Positions 13,601-22,900 of a stretch of 64,000 nucleotides of DNA are shown piece after piece. This stretch comes from Owenia fusiformis (lineage: Eukaryota; Annelida; Polychaeta; Sabellida; Oweniidae): contig CAIIXF020000009.1 of NCBI GenBank assembly GCA_903813345.2, positions 27,130,740 to 27,194,739 of the forward strand, given 5' to 3'. Below the pieces are notes generated by a model that made no database searches, was not told the DNA's origin, and saw nothing but the letters and a program-made list of their open reading frames with translations. Both the position numbers and the translations under genes were made by a program. Position 1 is the stretch's first letter, and each line of letters opens with the position of its first letter.

Positions 13601-15827
13601 GGCATTTATTATATGCTGGACCCCTCAACAAGTGTTCCTCCTGTATGATGTCTATAGACCAGCAACAAAAGTAAGTGATATGATTGCCTACAGGGTGTAA
13701 AACAAGCCATGTTACCCCAATGATACTCCCTCCTTCTCAACTTTTACATGATGGAATATTTTGGGATTGTGACACCTTTTCAAAATAACACTTACTTGAC
13801 ACCCTGTAATAGCTATTACCCTATACAGGGACATAATTGCAACTATTTTCCTTCGATAAGGGAAAATGGTCATCTCTTTTGCATTCACATTCTTCAAAAT
13901 AGTTCTTTGTAACCTCACAAGTAAATCTAGAATTTAACATGTTACAAGTGATTCCAATTCTAAAATCATTGACAACTGTACTGAATTAGTGAAATCAATA
14001 TGTAATATTAGCGAATTAAGAAAATACAAAAATTGCATGTAGTGAATTACATATGCCTATGAGTTACCCTGTATTTGCAGTTACCCCAATGGGTGTTCAG
14101 AGTAAAGTACTGGGCGTTAGCATTGGCTTACTTCAACAGTTCTCTCAACCCCATCATATACGCTGGACTGAACAGCAACTTTAGGAAAGGCTTCATTGAG
14201 GCCATTAGATGCCGCCTTGTAGCAAAGAATGTGAAAGTTGCACCTCTAGGTATGATATACCAAATATGCTTATTTTCTGAGACTGACTAAATAGCTTTTG
14301 GACCTAGTGTATTTTTAAAGTAATTCATGGTACTTTCCCTTTGGCACTTGTGCACACATATTTACATACAAACCCAAAACATGTACAATATATTAGGTCA
14401 TAAAGGATATAGAAAAGAGTTGTTGTTCACCTATTATTAATTTCAAGTATCTTTCAGTGTAGTCTATTGCTATTATATATAACAAATTGTGTTTTAAGAA
14501 TATTAATTGTAAATGTTTGTATCCAAAAGGGCCAGAAAAAGTTAAACTATGCAGCCAACCAGCCATTTTTGTTATTTTACGATTTCAATAAATGGTGATA
14601 GCAAAAAACTACAAGAGTTATGGAATCAATTTTATTAGTACAATGATATTTGATGGATTTACTTTTATGAAGGTTTACAATTTGCCTTTACCTGCCTATA
14701 ATTAAAGACAAACGGTGCTTATTTCTGATTCTAAATTTAACCAAAATTTTTAAAATAAGAATTCACGTATAACTTGCACCATCAATGCCATTGACATAAA
14801 CCTTCTTTAATTTCTATAGGCTACAATGAATTCTTTAAATTAGGGTCATCCTAGAGACAGAGCCTTTTACAACATTTTTTTTAATCTTGACAACAAAATA
14901 CTTTTACAGAAATTGTTGCATGGCTGATGAGCAGAATGAAAAATGTTCTGACTTTATAGACTATTAATTACCTTCAACCATATTTGATTTATTAACATTA
15001 TAAATATCTGTGTCCTGTCAACTTATGTAATATTCCAAATCAAAAAAAAAATTGCAATTTATTCATTTATATCATAATGCTACTACTACAATACAAATGA
15101 CCACTTGAATTTTAACAGTTATTTAGGAAGACATCTGAGAATATTTTAATGACCCACATCTCTAATTACCAAAGTTAACTGACATTGTTTTTGCAAAAGT
15201 GAAACAAAAACAAAAAATAAACAATAAAATCCCCCCTTGATGCCAGAAACAATAAAAAGTTCCAATGGTAATGATTCATAGAACTACCTCTTTTCATCTA
15301 TTCAATTATTTATGAACACATTTAGTCTAATGCATATTAACTCCTATTCAATCAAATATTTAATACTGTGGTAATTTTGCCTAATAATTTAATTTTCCTA
15401 TTGCCTAATTTTTGCCAGGTTCGGAAAATTAATGTCGGAAATATTGTCTTCATAATGTTATGCAATGGGAGGTTTCTTGTCATGAGGAATGTTAAGATTA
15501 GGAAAATGATAAAATTTGAAATCAGCGGCAACTTTAAATGGATTATAATTTTCAGATACAATACAAGGCCAGAGTCAAACACAGACACAGACAACACGTC
15601 ATAATGCAGTCCAACCAATAACAAGTCAACACAATGAAAAACAAAAAGTGAAAATGGAGATTCGGACAGAGGAATGTAATACTGTTGTGCGTACTGAAAC
15701 ATTGATGGTAGATAAGGACATGCTGGTTGAACAACCTAATGAACATGATAACACAACTGTTAAAGAGCACCGAGAAAATAAGATATTTGAGGTGGTCATA
15801 ACAGATGAACAAAACAAGACATCGTGA
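4240..15827 (+). CDS. Class A (rhodopsin-like) peptide GPCR, 3' portion (4 exons)
   Basis: Seven-transmembrane receptor of the neuropeptide class, expected in the plasma membrane and coupled to G proteins. Exons are 4240-4679, 13572-13670, 14081-14249 and 15556-15827, all with AG/GT borders and matching phases (1/0, 0/0, 0/1, 1/stop). The first exon starts at TM3 (VTSSVLTLTLISGDRFFAIV) and runs through TM5. The second carries TM6 with CWTP. The third carries TM7 with NSSLNPIIY and the helix-8 start NFRKGF. The fourth is a hydrophilic tail ending at TGA 15825-15827. The ETWCTEDWP segment in extracellular loop 2 and the ARKK-VVRLL junction before TM6 resemble orexin/NPFF/QRFP/galanin-type receptors, but I cannot name the ligand. 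The DRY motif reads DRF. Exons for the N-terminus, TM1 and TM2 were not found in bases 1-4239 and probably lie upstream of the window. Confidence 0.9.
4955..7190. repeat. 59-bp satellite array, about 37 copies, with higher-order pattern
   Basis: The unit reads CCACATATTATTCGAAATTT then ATAAGCCACATTCATACCCA then TTTCAAAGTCTCACAAGTG, 59 bp. The first copies diverge more. From about 6000 onward two variants alternate: CATGCCC..GTCACAC..TTCAAAATTCATAAG, and CATACCC..GTCTCAC with GTGCAAC or GTGCCAC. This gives a 2- to 3-unit higher-order repeat. It sits in the GPCR intron 276 bp after the TM3-TM5 exon. Short open frames inside (4904-5134, 5875-6132) are repeat translations. Confidence 0.95.
7735..8235. 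repeat. About 60-bp tandem repeat, 8 copies
   Basis: The unit is AATAGGGGGCATTGAGGGGG, AAATAACCATATAGAAAGAA, TGGTTTTCAGTGACAATCAC. Copies carry 5-15% differences and small insertions. Located in the GPCR intron. Confidence 0.9.
8245..8800. repeat. About 142-bp direct repeat rich in AAAATGGCC words
   Basis: Two adjacent copies (about 8245-8388 and 8389-8526) share CAAAATGGCC, TCTACCAAAA, GTCATTAGACAGTGTGCCAT, TATAGTATTCACATACCAAA and AACAAAATCGCTCCACTACT. A diverged third piece follows at about 8692-8800 (AAAATGGCCGCTC and ATATGAACAAAATCG). The composition recalls the 162-bp units at 60331-61140, but I see no clear homology. Confidence 0.8.
9371..9618. mobile_element. MITE-like element with about 40-bp imperfect terminal inverted repeats
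   Basis: The left end AAAGGACCAGGTATGGTATG and on to GCAAATGATTTTAGAC is matched by the inverse of the right end (AAATCATTTCCCAAGCCAAA then CCTGGTCTTTAA). About 250 bp, no coding capacity. A related end in the opposite orientation is at about 13390-13443 (TCATTTGCCATACCATACCT followed by GGTCCTTT). Confidence 0.7.
9620..12208. other. GPCR intron, no feature recognised
   Basis: AT-rich unique sequence. No splice-bounded conserved exon and no strong repeat seen. Confidence 0.5.
12209..12677. mobile_element. Foldback/MITE flanked by TTAA (piggyBac-like target)
   Basis: Left TTAA at 12209-12212 and right TTAA at 12674-12677 bound two arms of about 200 bp. The arms are inverted copies: CATATTTTTTTGATAAAG versus CTTTATCAAAAAAATATGG, and CTATGAATTGGAGGTG versus CACCTCCAATTCATAG. 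Outer ends are GGCGACG and TGTCACC. A TTAA duplication is typical of piggyBac-type insertion. No transposase is present. Confidence 0.7.
12678..13571. other. GPCR intron with repeat fragment
   Basis: Contains AATTTGGCGG-like words and, at about 13390-13443, the inverted end of the 9371-9618 element family. A 72-codon open frame at 13233-13451 runs into that repeat and is not a gene. Confidence 0.5.
13572..13670 (+). CDS. GPCR exon: TM6
   Basis: A 33-codon exon, phase 0 at both ends, between TTTATAG and GTAAGT. It reads VVRLLLSVLLAFIICWTPQQ and then VFLLYDVYRPATK. The CWxP motif is the class A TM6 hallmark. It lies 8.9 kb downstream of the previous exon, across the satellite-bearing intron. 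Confidence 0.92.
14081..14249 (+). CDS. GPCR exon: TM7 and helix 8
   Basis: Between TTTGCAG and GTATGA, starting in phase 0 and ending in phase 1. It encodes YWALALAYFNSSLNPIIYAG, the NPxxY signature of TM7, followed by LNSNFRKGFIEAIRC. The Cys after helix 8 (AIRC) is a possible palmitoylation site. Confidence 0.92.
14250..15555. other. Last GPCR intron, no feature recognised
   Basis: 1.3 kb of AT-rich sequence between the TM7 exon and the tail exon. No repeats or conserved frames are evident. Confidence 0.6.
15556..15827 (+). CDS. GPCR last exon: cytoplasmic tail
   Basis: The acceptor is TTTTCAG ending at 15555. Its first two bases complete the Asp codon left by the previous exon in phase 1. 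It encodes about 90 polar residues rich in Gln, Thr and Glu (GQSQTQTQTTRHNAV near the start, EVVITDEQNKTS at the end) and stops at TGA 15825-15827. The tail is not conserved enough to check against a family. The call rests on splice phase and on the absence of any better terminal exon nearby. Confidence 0.75.
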
Positions 15828-16029
15828 TCTCAAAGCATTCAGGATTGCCGTCATCAGTTTTACCAACATGTGTCATAAGAAAATATGATCATCAGATGTT
15901 CCTGGCCCACCCAACTCGAGACATAGGGGAGGGATAATTGTATATAAATGTACTATAAAACCCTGCCTTAGCTAGGAATGAGAATGATGAGCTACCTCAT
16001 CGCATTCTGAAAAAATGAAAATTTCTTTC

Positions 16030-16270
16030 TTTGTTCCCCTCTCACCATTAACTTCTTGACTACCCGTAATTTCAGAGGTGACGAGATTCCTCGTCACCTC
16101 TGAAATTACCTTGAAACCCAGCGTGACAAGGTAATCTTGTTTTAAAATATGTAGAAATGATCTCTGCCATCTAATTTTACTAAAATATGCATCCCTTGTA
16201 GTAAAATGTCAAAAGCTGGCAAAAATGAAAAATTGGTTCCAACCCAGTCTGGAATTCAAGAGGTTAAATG
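16030..16270. mobile_element. MITE-like repeat, copy 1, with central 20-bp perfect hairpin
   Basis: Shares TAGAAATGATCTCTGCC, AATTTTACTA, AAAATGTCAAAAG and ATTCAAGAGGTTAAAT with 23973-24276. It contains a perfect stem at 16066-16085 and 16090-16109 (GTAATTTCAGAGGTGACGAG, loop ATTC). It lies about 200 bp after the GPCR stop, so it may be in the 3' UTR. Confidence 0.7.
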
Positions 16271-17016
16271 TATTTCCCCAAAAAACAGTGTGGGAATATA
16301 GCTTTGATAGTTAACCGAATGGATAGATCTACAATTTTTTTAGTCTGGAGAACATATGAAGGCTAATTTACAATCAACTAAATTTAGGATTCATATTACC
16401 ACTAATGTTTCCCTCTATAGCATCATTATTACATCATAATATGACAACATCCCTAAGTACAAACTGTCAAGACTTTTGACTGGTCTCTGACCAATCAGAA
16501 TCTCATATTTTAACTGAGGTAATAAAAATATATAAACTAATAGTCCCATACAATATGAACAAATGTGTACTGAAGAAATCCATATGACAAAACTTGACAA
16601 AAGTAGTTTTACTATAAGTAATTTTAGTATCAGTTATATATGGTACTAACTTGTACATGTACTATAAAATCAAAGTCTAAAATCTAAAGTGAACTGAATG
16701 ATATTGTATATATTTTTTGTATAAACATTAAATCATGATACCTCTGAAAGTATGTCATGATGGCATGATAACTGATGTCAATAAAATTCAGGATGGCCAA
16801 TTTATATTTTAAATTATATTTTAGACTTATTTTTTGATATCTACAGAAAAAATGGGTCATTGCCGTGATTTCTTTTAAAAAATTTAGGGCATAGAAAAAG
16901 ATTTGGAAGTTGGTATGATAGTGTTAGAGGAGACGCTATCGTGTCTAAATTTTAGGGAAAATGTAGGGTTATATCTGAATCAACATTAGAGAATGACTCT
17001 TTCATCAAATGAAATA
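16271..17016. other. GPCR 3' flank with candidate poly(A) signals
   Basis: AATAAA occurs on the plus strand at 16521-16526 and 16780-16785, 0.7-0.95 kb after the GPCR stop. Either could end the transcript. Nothing else recognised. Confidence 0.35.
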
Positions 17017-17553
17017 CAGGGTGGTCAAAAAAAATAGAAACCCCGCATTTTCCTCATATCTTTGTCATTTTAAGAAATTACTCCCTGATATTTCACACAT
17101 TCGTAAATCATTCAATTTCCTACCACCCTACTATATTTCATGACCATCAGACTGATAGTCACAATTTTACAGCACTTTGAACAACATGCTTCAGGTTTGG
17201 CCGCCATCGCGCTAGAGGCAAACTTGCACAGTTGTCAATGATCCAAATGCATTCCTCAGCAGGTACGGCCTGAATGATACAGATGATCTCACTGTTGAGG
17301 TCTGCAAGTGTCCTGGGGTCATTATTATACACTCTATCTCTGCCATATCCCCATAGGTAGGGACATTTTGGACGACATGTGCAGGTTGGTCTTCAGCTCA
17401 ATAGTGGCCACCGGGAATGTTCTTTAAAGTGCTGTAACACGGTGACTATCAATCAGATGGTCATGAAATATGGTAGGCAGGTAGGAAATTCTTAGAATAA
17501 TAAAGATATTAGGTAAAATGGTGTAAGGGTTTCCAGTTTTTTTGACCACCCTG
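17017..17553. mobile_element. Tc1/mariner-like element, deleted, with transposase relic
   Basis: TA target duplications at 17015-17016 and 17554-17555 flank terminal inverted repeats beginning CAGGGTGGTCAAAAAAA. On the minus strand the interior, with frameshifts, reads pieces such as YLWGYGRDRVYNNDPRTLAD and LNSEIICIIQAVPAEE. These resemble the FFLWGY...VY..NPRTL.DL...I...I.aIP.E C-terminal stretch of mariner-family transposases. At 537 bp it lacks most of a transposase. Confidence 0.7.
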
Positions 17554-18703
17554 TACATATGTAGTATCCATATAGTCTAATACTTCAACTATATTGAGGT
17601 AATTTGCTTTATTCTAAAGAAAGGAGGGAGGAATACTGGCCCAGGGTTCAGAGAAGACCCATATCTTCAATGTAAAATCATATAGAGATGACCCATCGTC
17701 ACTGATTGGTCAATTGGCAGGAGGTGACATAAACAAATTTTTGAACTCAAAAGCTTTTAAAACGCTTTAAATTATATCATGTTGATTTCTGGCCTGTTTA
17801 CCAATGTTACAGCTTGTTATTTCGTCAAGATGAAGAAAGATGTCATACATCGATTAAAACTTCACATTGATGTGTGGTATTCACAAACTATATGGTGAAA
17901 ATTTAGGCAATGTGAGTCATCTCTAAGCTCTGGGGTTTTCCCTCCTCTTTTCTAAAGAGAAATGTTGTGGAACATAAGATCTAGATTGATAAAAGGATGG
18001 CAGTGTGCTTTGGAGGAAAGATATAAATAATAGACAAACCACACTGCCATCTTTAAATTAAACCAGTACAAGGTACTAAATTAATTGTGAGAGGCTGAAG
18101 TATAGGCTCCCAAAATGAGTACCTTGCATGGAATAAAATAACTAGATGTAGAATAACATTTCAAGAAGAGTATATGCTGTACAGTATCTATCTAGAATAA
18201 ATTATACTTTGTATTTATACAACATATAGTGTTTTAAGTGGACAATTTATACAGGCTAATGTGCATCCTCAAAAAATAACCCATACATGTATGACCTTTG
18301 ACAATTGAGGTTAGACTCAGGCCAGTTTTTCAAATATAACGAGACTCATGAATTTAAATTTTCTTTCACAATGTAATATTGAATTTCTTGAATCATAATT
18401 TTTTACTATATTTGAGAAATTGTCTTGTGAATGTTTAAAGAGCTGATTCAGCCCAAATCTAAGAGTTCTCATAATTACATGAAATGATATACATTGTGAC
18501 ATATTTTCTAATGCTTTATAGTGCATTCTTGTCAACCCTTAAATGATCAACACATTTAGAAAAACACACTTCATTCTTGACTAGACATTATGACCTAGCT
18601 TATTCTCTAAATATAACAATTTTCCAACAATACAGAAATTTCAGGTATGAGTTCAAGGTACATGTAGGTAAGAGAACATAGTAAAAATTCACCTCTCCTT
18701 CCT
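17554..18703. other. Intergenic, between convergent GPCR and Tolloid genes
   Basis: Likely includes the 3' UTR of the Tolloid gene (minus strand). No confident poly(A) signal near the stop was assigned. TTTATT on the plus strand at 17608-17613 (AATAAA on the minus strand) is a distant candidate. Confidence 0.4.
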
Positions 18704-18940
18704 TATGCCTAGGTCATATTTGCCCCGATTCATCGGCCGGCGCCTGGCTGATTGCAGTATTTTGTTCAAAACTGATTTCAACTTGCTTTAAATTGACCAG
18801 ACATTTTTTTAGAATCATGTACACGTTCTCAGGAGTTTACAACTGATTTCAAATATGAGATTTGTCCTTAAATTTTTAACAAAATACTCAATGGGCTGGG
18901 CACCGGCCAATGAATCGGAGCAAATGTGACTGAGGCATTA
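18704..18940. mobile_element. MITE with about 60-bp terminal inverted repeats
   Basis: The left arm (ATGCCTAGGTCATATTTGCC, CCGATTCATCGGCCGGCGCC) pairs with the right arm (CACCGGCCAATGAATCGGAG, CAAATGTGACTGAGGCAT). A remnant with the same end (AGAGCAAATGTGACTAAGGC) is at about 27832-27852. Confidence 0.75.
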
Positions 18941-19211
18941 GAAAGATGGATCTGGGGTTCCAGATTATATTGAGTATACAGTTCTAGTTTGATCTGAGTA
19001 TCTCGGATCCTAGAGTGTATGAAATATCTCTGAGGTTCTGAATTTTAACAGGTATAATGCAAGTTCCATATTGAATTGAGTATTGAAATTCCACATTGAG
19101 TTGAGTATTTCATTTTCATTTTGTGTGGTCCTTTTGGGTCTTACAATATTATTGTATTGAGTGCTAGTATCTCATATTGACTATCAGCAAGGTCCTAGAT
19201 TGTATTGAGTA

Positions 19212-19923
19212 TCAATGTATCAGTTCCTGTTGAGTACTTGTATCTGGTGTCTTGTTTGCAATGGGTACAGGGAAGTAATAGGCAAGGAAGCCGAGACCAG
19301 ATCCATCATTATCACTGACAAATGACACCCACATGTGACGCCCTGGAATCATGGGAAATAAATCAGCATGGATGGTAAATCCTGAATCGTCGTTTCATTG
19401 CTGTTATATTTTTTGAAGGTGGTGTCTGTGGACATTAGGTACAATGTGTCTTGATATTGAAATGTGGTGATATGGATCAAGAATTTTTATATGCAACCTT
19501 TATATTTATATTGCCAAACTTCCTATTTGAGTTGTATATTGAAACTAACAAATTTTTAGTTGATATTATAAAATCTGTCAAGAATATATAGAGTGTACAT
19601 GTATGTATATGAAATCTTTTCGAAATAACCTTCAAAAGACAACTTCTACTACCTACCAGAGCTTGTAAAATTTGCAGTTGGGGTCCTTGAGCCACAATAT
19701 CGACCAATCAGAGGTGAGAGTTTATTCCGCCCATCTCTAATCTCAACATAATCAAACAAGCATTGCTTGGTAGGTTCCAAGTCAAACACGTCAAAAAACA
19801 GGCGGACATGTTGGTTTTTGCGAGCACTAATCTTCCAAGTACAGTCTAGAAATGAGGAATAACGTTTTGGGAATGCTGGACTTGTAATATTGCCTTCACC
19901 AGTGATCTTGTCATAACACCTAT
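19212..19923 (-). CDS. tld: Tolloid-like exons 17-18: CUB4 and C-terminus
   Basis: Exon 17 (19923-19657) reads [20 protein letters not shown] and [20 protein letters not shown] through [14 protein letters not shown]. Exon 18 (19381-19212) reads [38 protein letters not shown] and a short tail ending TQQELIH. The stop TGA is at 19214-19212. The acceptor of exon 18 (GATTCAG|GATTT) lacks a good pyrimidine tract, but an in-frame stop lies just upstream, so this border is needed. Confidence 0.9.
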
Positions 19924-22900
19924 CTGTAATGAAATAATTTTACAATACAATACACTACACTACACAAAAAATTTATAAGGCTCTTATTAGATTATTGAAA
20001 TACAACTGAGAGATTTTATCATCATTTTTCTAAAATCCAAATTCATGTTTTAAAACTAGGGTATACATGTATATCATAATTATAAGAAAGAAATCCCTCT
20101 ACCAATAATATTAATTTGACTATCCTAAGAAGTTATTTCAGAGGTGAATTTTAAAAGCCCCTCCCCCATTGTTCTGACCTGGTTGTTTGAGTGAGGCCTC
20201 ATACTTTGCTGAGAAGTATGGGAGGAAGTAGACACTGTTGGGGTCAGTGTGGAGGTGAATGGTGATTATACCAGATGATGAGCTGATGATGGGAGGTGGG
20301 TTCTTCATACCGCAGAACTTCCCCTTGGAGTCCTGAAATACATAACACAATCATAAAGAGTACAGTAAGGAAGTACAGCAAAACCTGTCTAATCCAAACA
20401 CCACAGCCAAAAGTGTTCAGTTCAGATTAACATGTGTTCACATTTCAAAGTTTTCTCAGTATGTGAGTATAAGTGGGAGATAACAAAATTGTGACAGAGA
20501 GAAAGGGTTCGGATGAGAGAAGTGGATGGTCAGATATGCAGGGTTCACTGTAACGTCCAATCAGGTAATTTATCAAGTACCCGAAGCCCCATCTGGTGAA
20601 CTGTGTCTATGTATGATATAAGGGGGTACATTTCAGATTATATATTACATAATTTCTCTAATAGATGGCAGTTCAGGTTCCTGTGATTTTATCGGAAAAA
20701 AGGCTGCACAAATTAATTACAAACAAAGAGAACATTGATTGTCTAATCAATGGCTTCTGTTTAACTCCATAAAATGTTTCATTTACAATATGATTTTATA
20801 CAAAATACAAAGTTGAGATCTGATTGTGACTGATATATGGATATTTTTATTAGAGGACCATTCAGATATATGTTCAATAATGATTTAACTTGTTTTTCCA
20901 GAAAAAATACATACAAAAAAAACACACAAAATAGAACACTTACTTTATTTCCTACTAAGACCTCCACATAGTTCTCATTACAACCATGCTCTGAGGATAC
21001 GTCAAACTTTGTGAATATCAGTGTTACTCTGTACTTGGGCTTCACTTGTATATGCCAAACACAGTCACTGTAGGGTTCCGTGGATGAGCGAATCTTACCG
21101 CGGATCTCAGAGAATGTCCCACCACAAGAATCTATATGAAAGAATGGGAATTCATAGGTAATGATGAACAGGGTGTCAAGGACTTCAGGAAAAATATGAA
21201 TTTTTTGCACAGATTTTTGGAGCTTGAAGATCCAACCAGTAAATTATATGCGCTAAAATCATCCTTAAATAATCATCAATGATTAAACGTAATGCAAGGT
21301 AACAGAAAACCAAATATTTATTTTGTTCAATATGAACATAGGATACAATTACAACAGATACAAAATACCAATAAACTAGAGGGACATAAAATTCAGAGAA
21401 GTCATTCAAAATATCAACCTAAATTGAAACTAGCTTAACCTCAATAACGCAGATGCGAGTAGGTAGTTACCAGATTCACCACCAGGTGGCTCGTTCGGGT
21501 CAGATAGCATGGCGGGTATAGGAGAAAGTTCCCTTAAACTTAAATCACATCTGTTTTAATGATTCAATTTTCATATAACCCTTATGTATCTAATAGTTAT
21601 GCAAACTGAAATATGTCCAGTAAAAGAAAATGTTATCTATCCAATACAAGAAAAGATATTTCACTTTTTGTGATTTTGTATCATGGGGTCTATGGGGAAT
21701 CAACCCGAACAAGAAGTCACATTTTCAAAAAAAATTAAATTTTCAAAGTTGATAAACAATTTTCAAAACCATATTTTTAGATGTACTTTTACATGCAGAT
21801 TTCAAATATGACATCACTTTGACTGAATTTTTAATTTTTAATGACGTAAATCAAGATTATTTCTACTCGCATCTGGGTTATTCAGGATTTCTGTCTATTT
21901 TTCTATAAATTCATATAAATATCAATAAAATTCAAGCATTCCAATACAAAGTGTCATGTAAATGAAACGACATGCTTCAACTTCCTAAATTCAGGCTGAT
22001 ATATTTCGATTTCTTACCTTTGAATTCAGGAGCTTTAGGAATGCATTTCCAGCCGTTTCTATGCAACATGTAACCACGGCGACACTGGCATCTGTAGCCC
22101 TGGATGTTGTTCTTGCACCAATGTTGACATTTTGTCTCCTTCAGTCTACACTCATTATAGTCTACCTACAGAATAGACCCTGGCTGAAATATCTTTTACA
22201 GAATAGACCCTGAATGAAACATCTTTTACAAAATAGACCCTGGAAGAATATCTTTCACAGAATATACCTTTGATGAAATATCTTTTACAGAATAGACCCA
22301 GGCTGACATATCTTTTACAGAATAGACCCTGGCTGAAATATCTTATACAAAATATATCTTTTACAGAATAGACCCAGGCTGACATATCTTTTACAGAATA
22401 GACCCTGGCTGAAATATCTTTTACAAAATATATCTTTTACAGAATAGACCCTGGCTTAAATATCTTTTACAGAATAGACCCTGAATCGAATATCTTTTAC
22501 AGAATAGACCCTGGATGAAATATCTTTCACAGAACAGACCTTTGATGAAATAACTTTTACAGATTAGACCCTGACAGAAAAAACTTTGGACATTTTTTCA
22601 GCTAATGTGGTAGTATTTTAAAAACGAATATATAAATAATATTTAATTTCAATTTCTTTTTATATACTCTCACCTATTACATATGACATCTTCAGTTTGC
22701 TGTTGTCTGTTGATGACCACAGTATCATTGCAACTGATGTGGTTAACACCAATTCACTTGTAGTTGAGCAGTTGTGGCGTACACTACTGTACCTGAAATA
22801 TACATTATAGCTGCATTGGTCAATTGTGATGTACTTATAGAGGACAATATTTAAGAAATATAGACTGAGGAGCAGGGGTAATATTGTCGAATACACCCTG

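Noticed and set aside
15352-15869. Overlapping minus-strand frames opposite the GPCR tail exon
   Set aside because: Shadows of the plus-strand tail exon, no motif.
22162-22165. Alternative EGF-exon acceptor at 22165 (TTCTGTAG|GTAGAC)
   Set aside because: It would give VDYNEC but breaks phase with the preceding exon, which ends in phase 1. The acceptor four bases further on (22161) keeps the frame.
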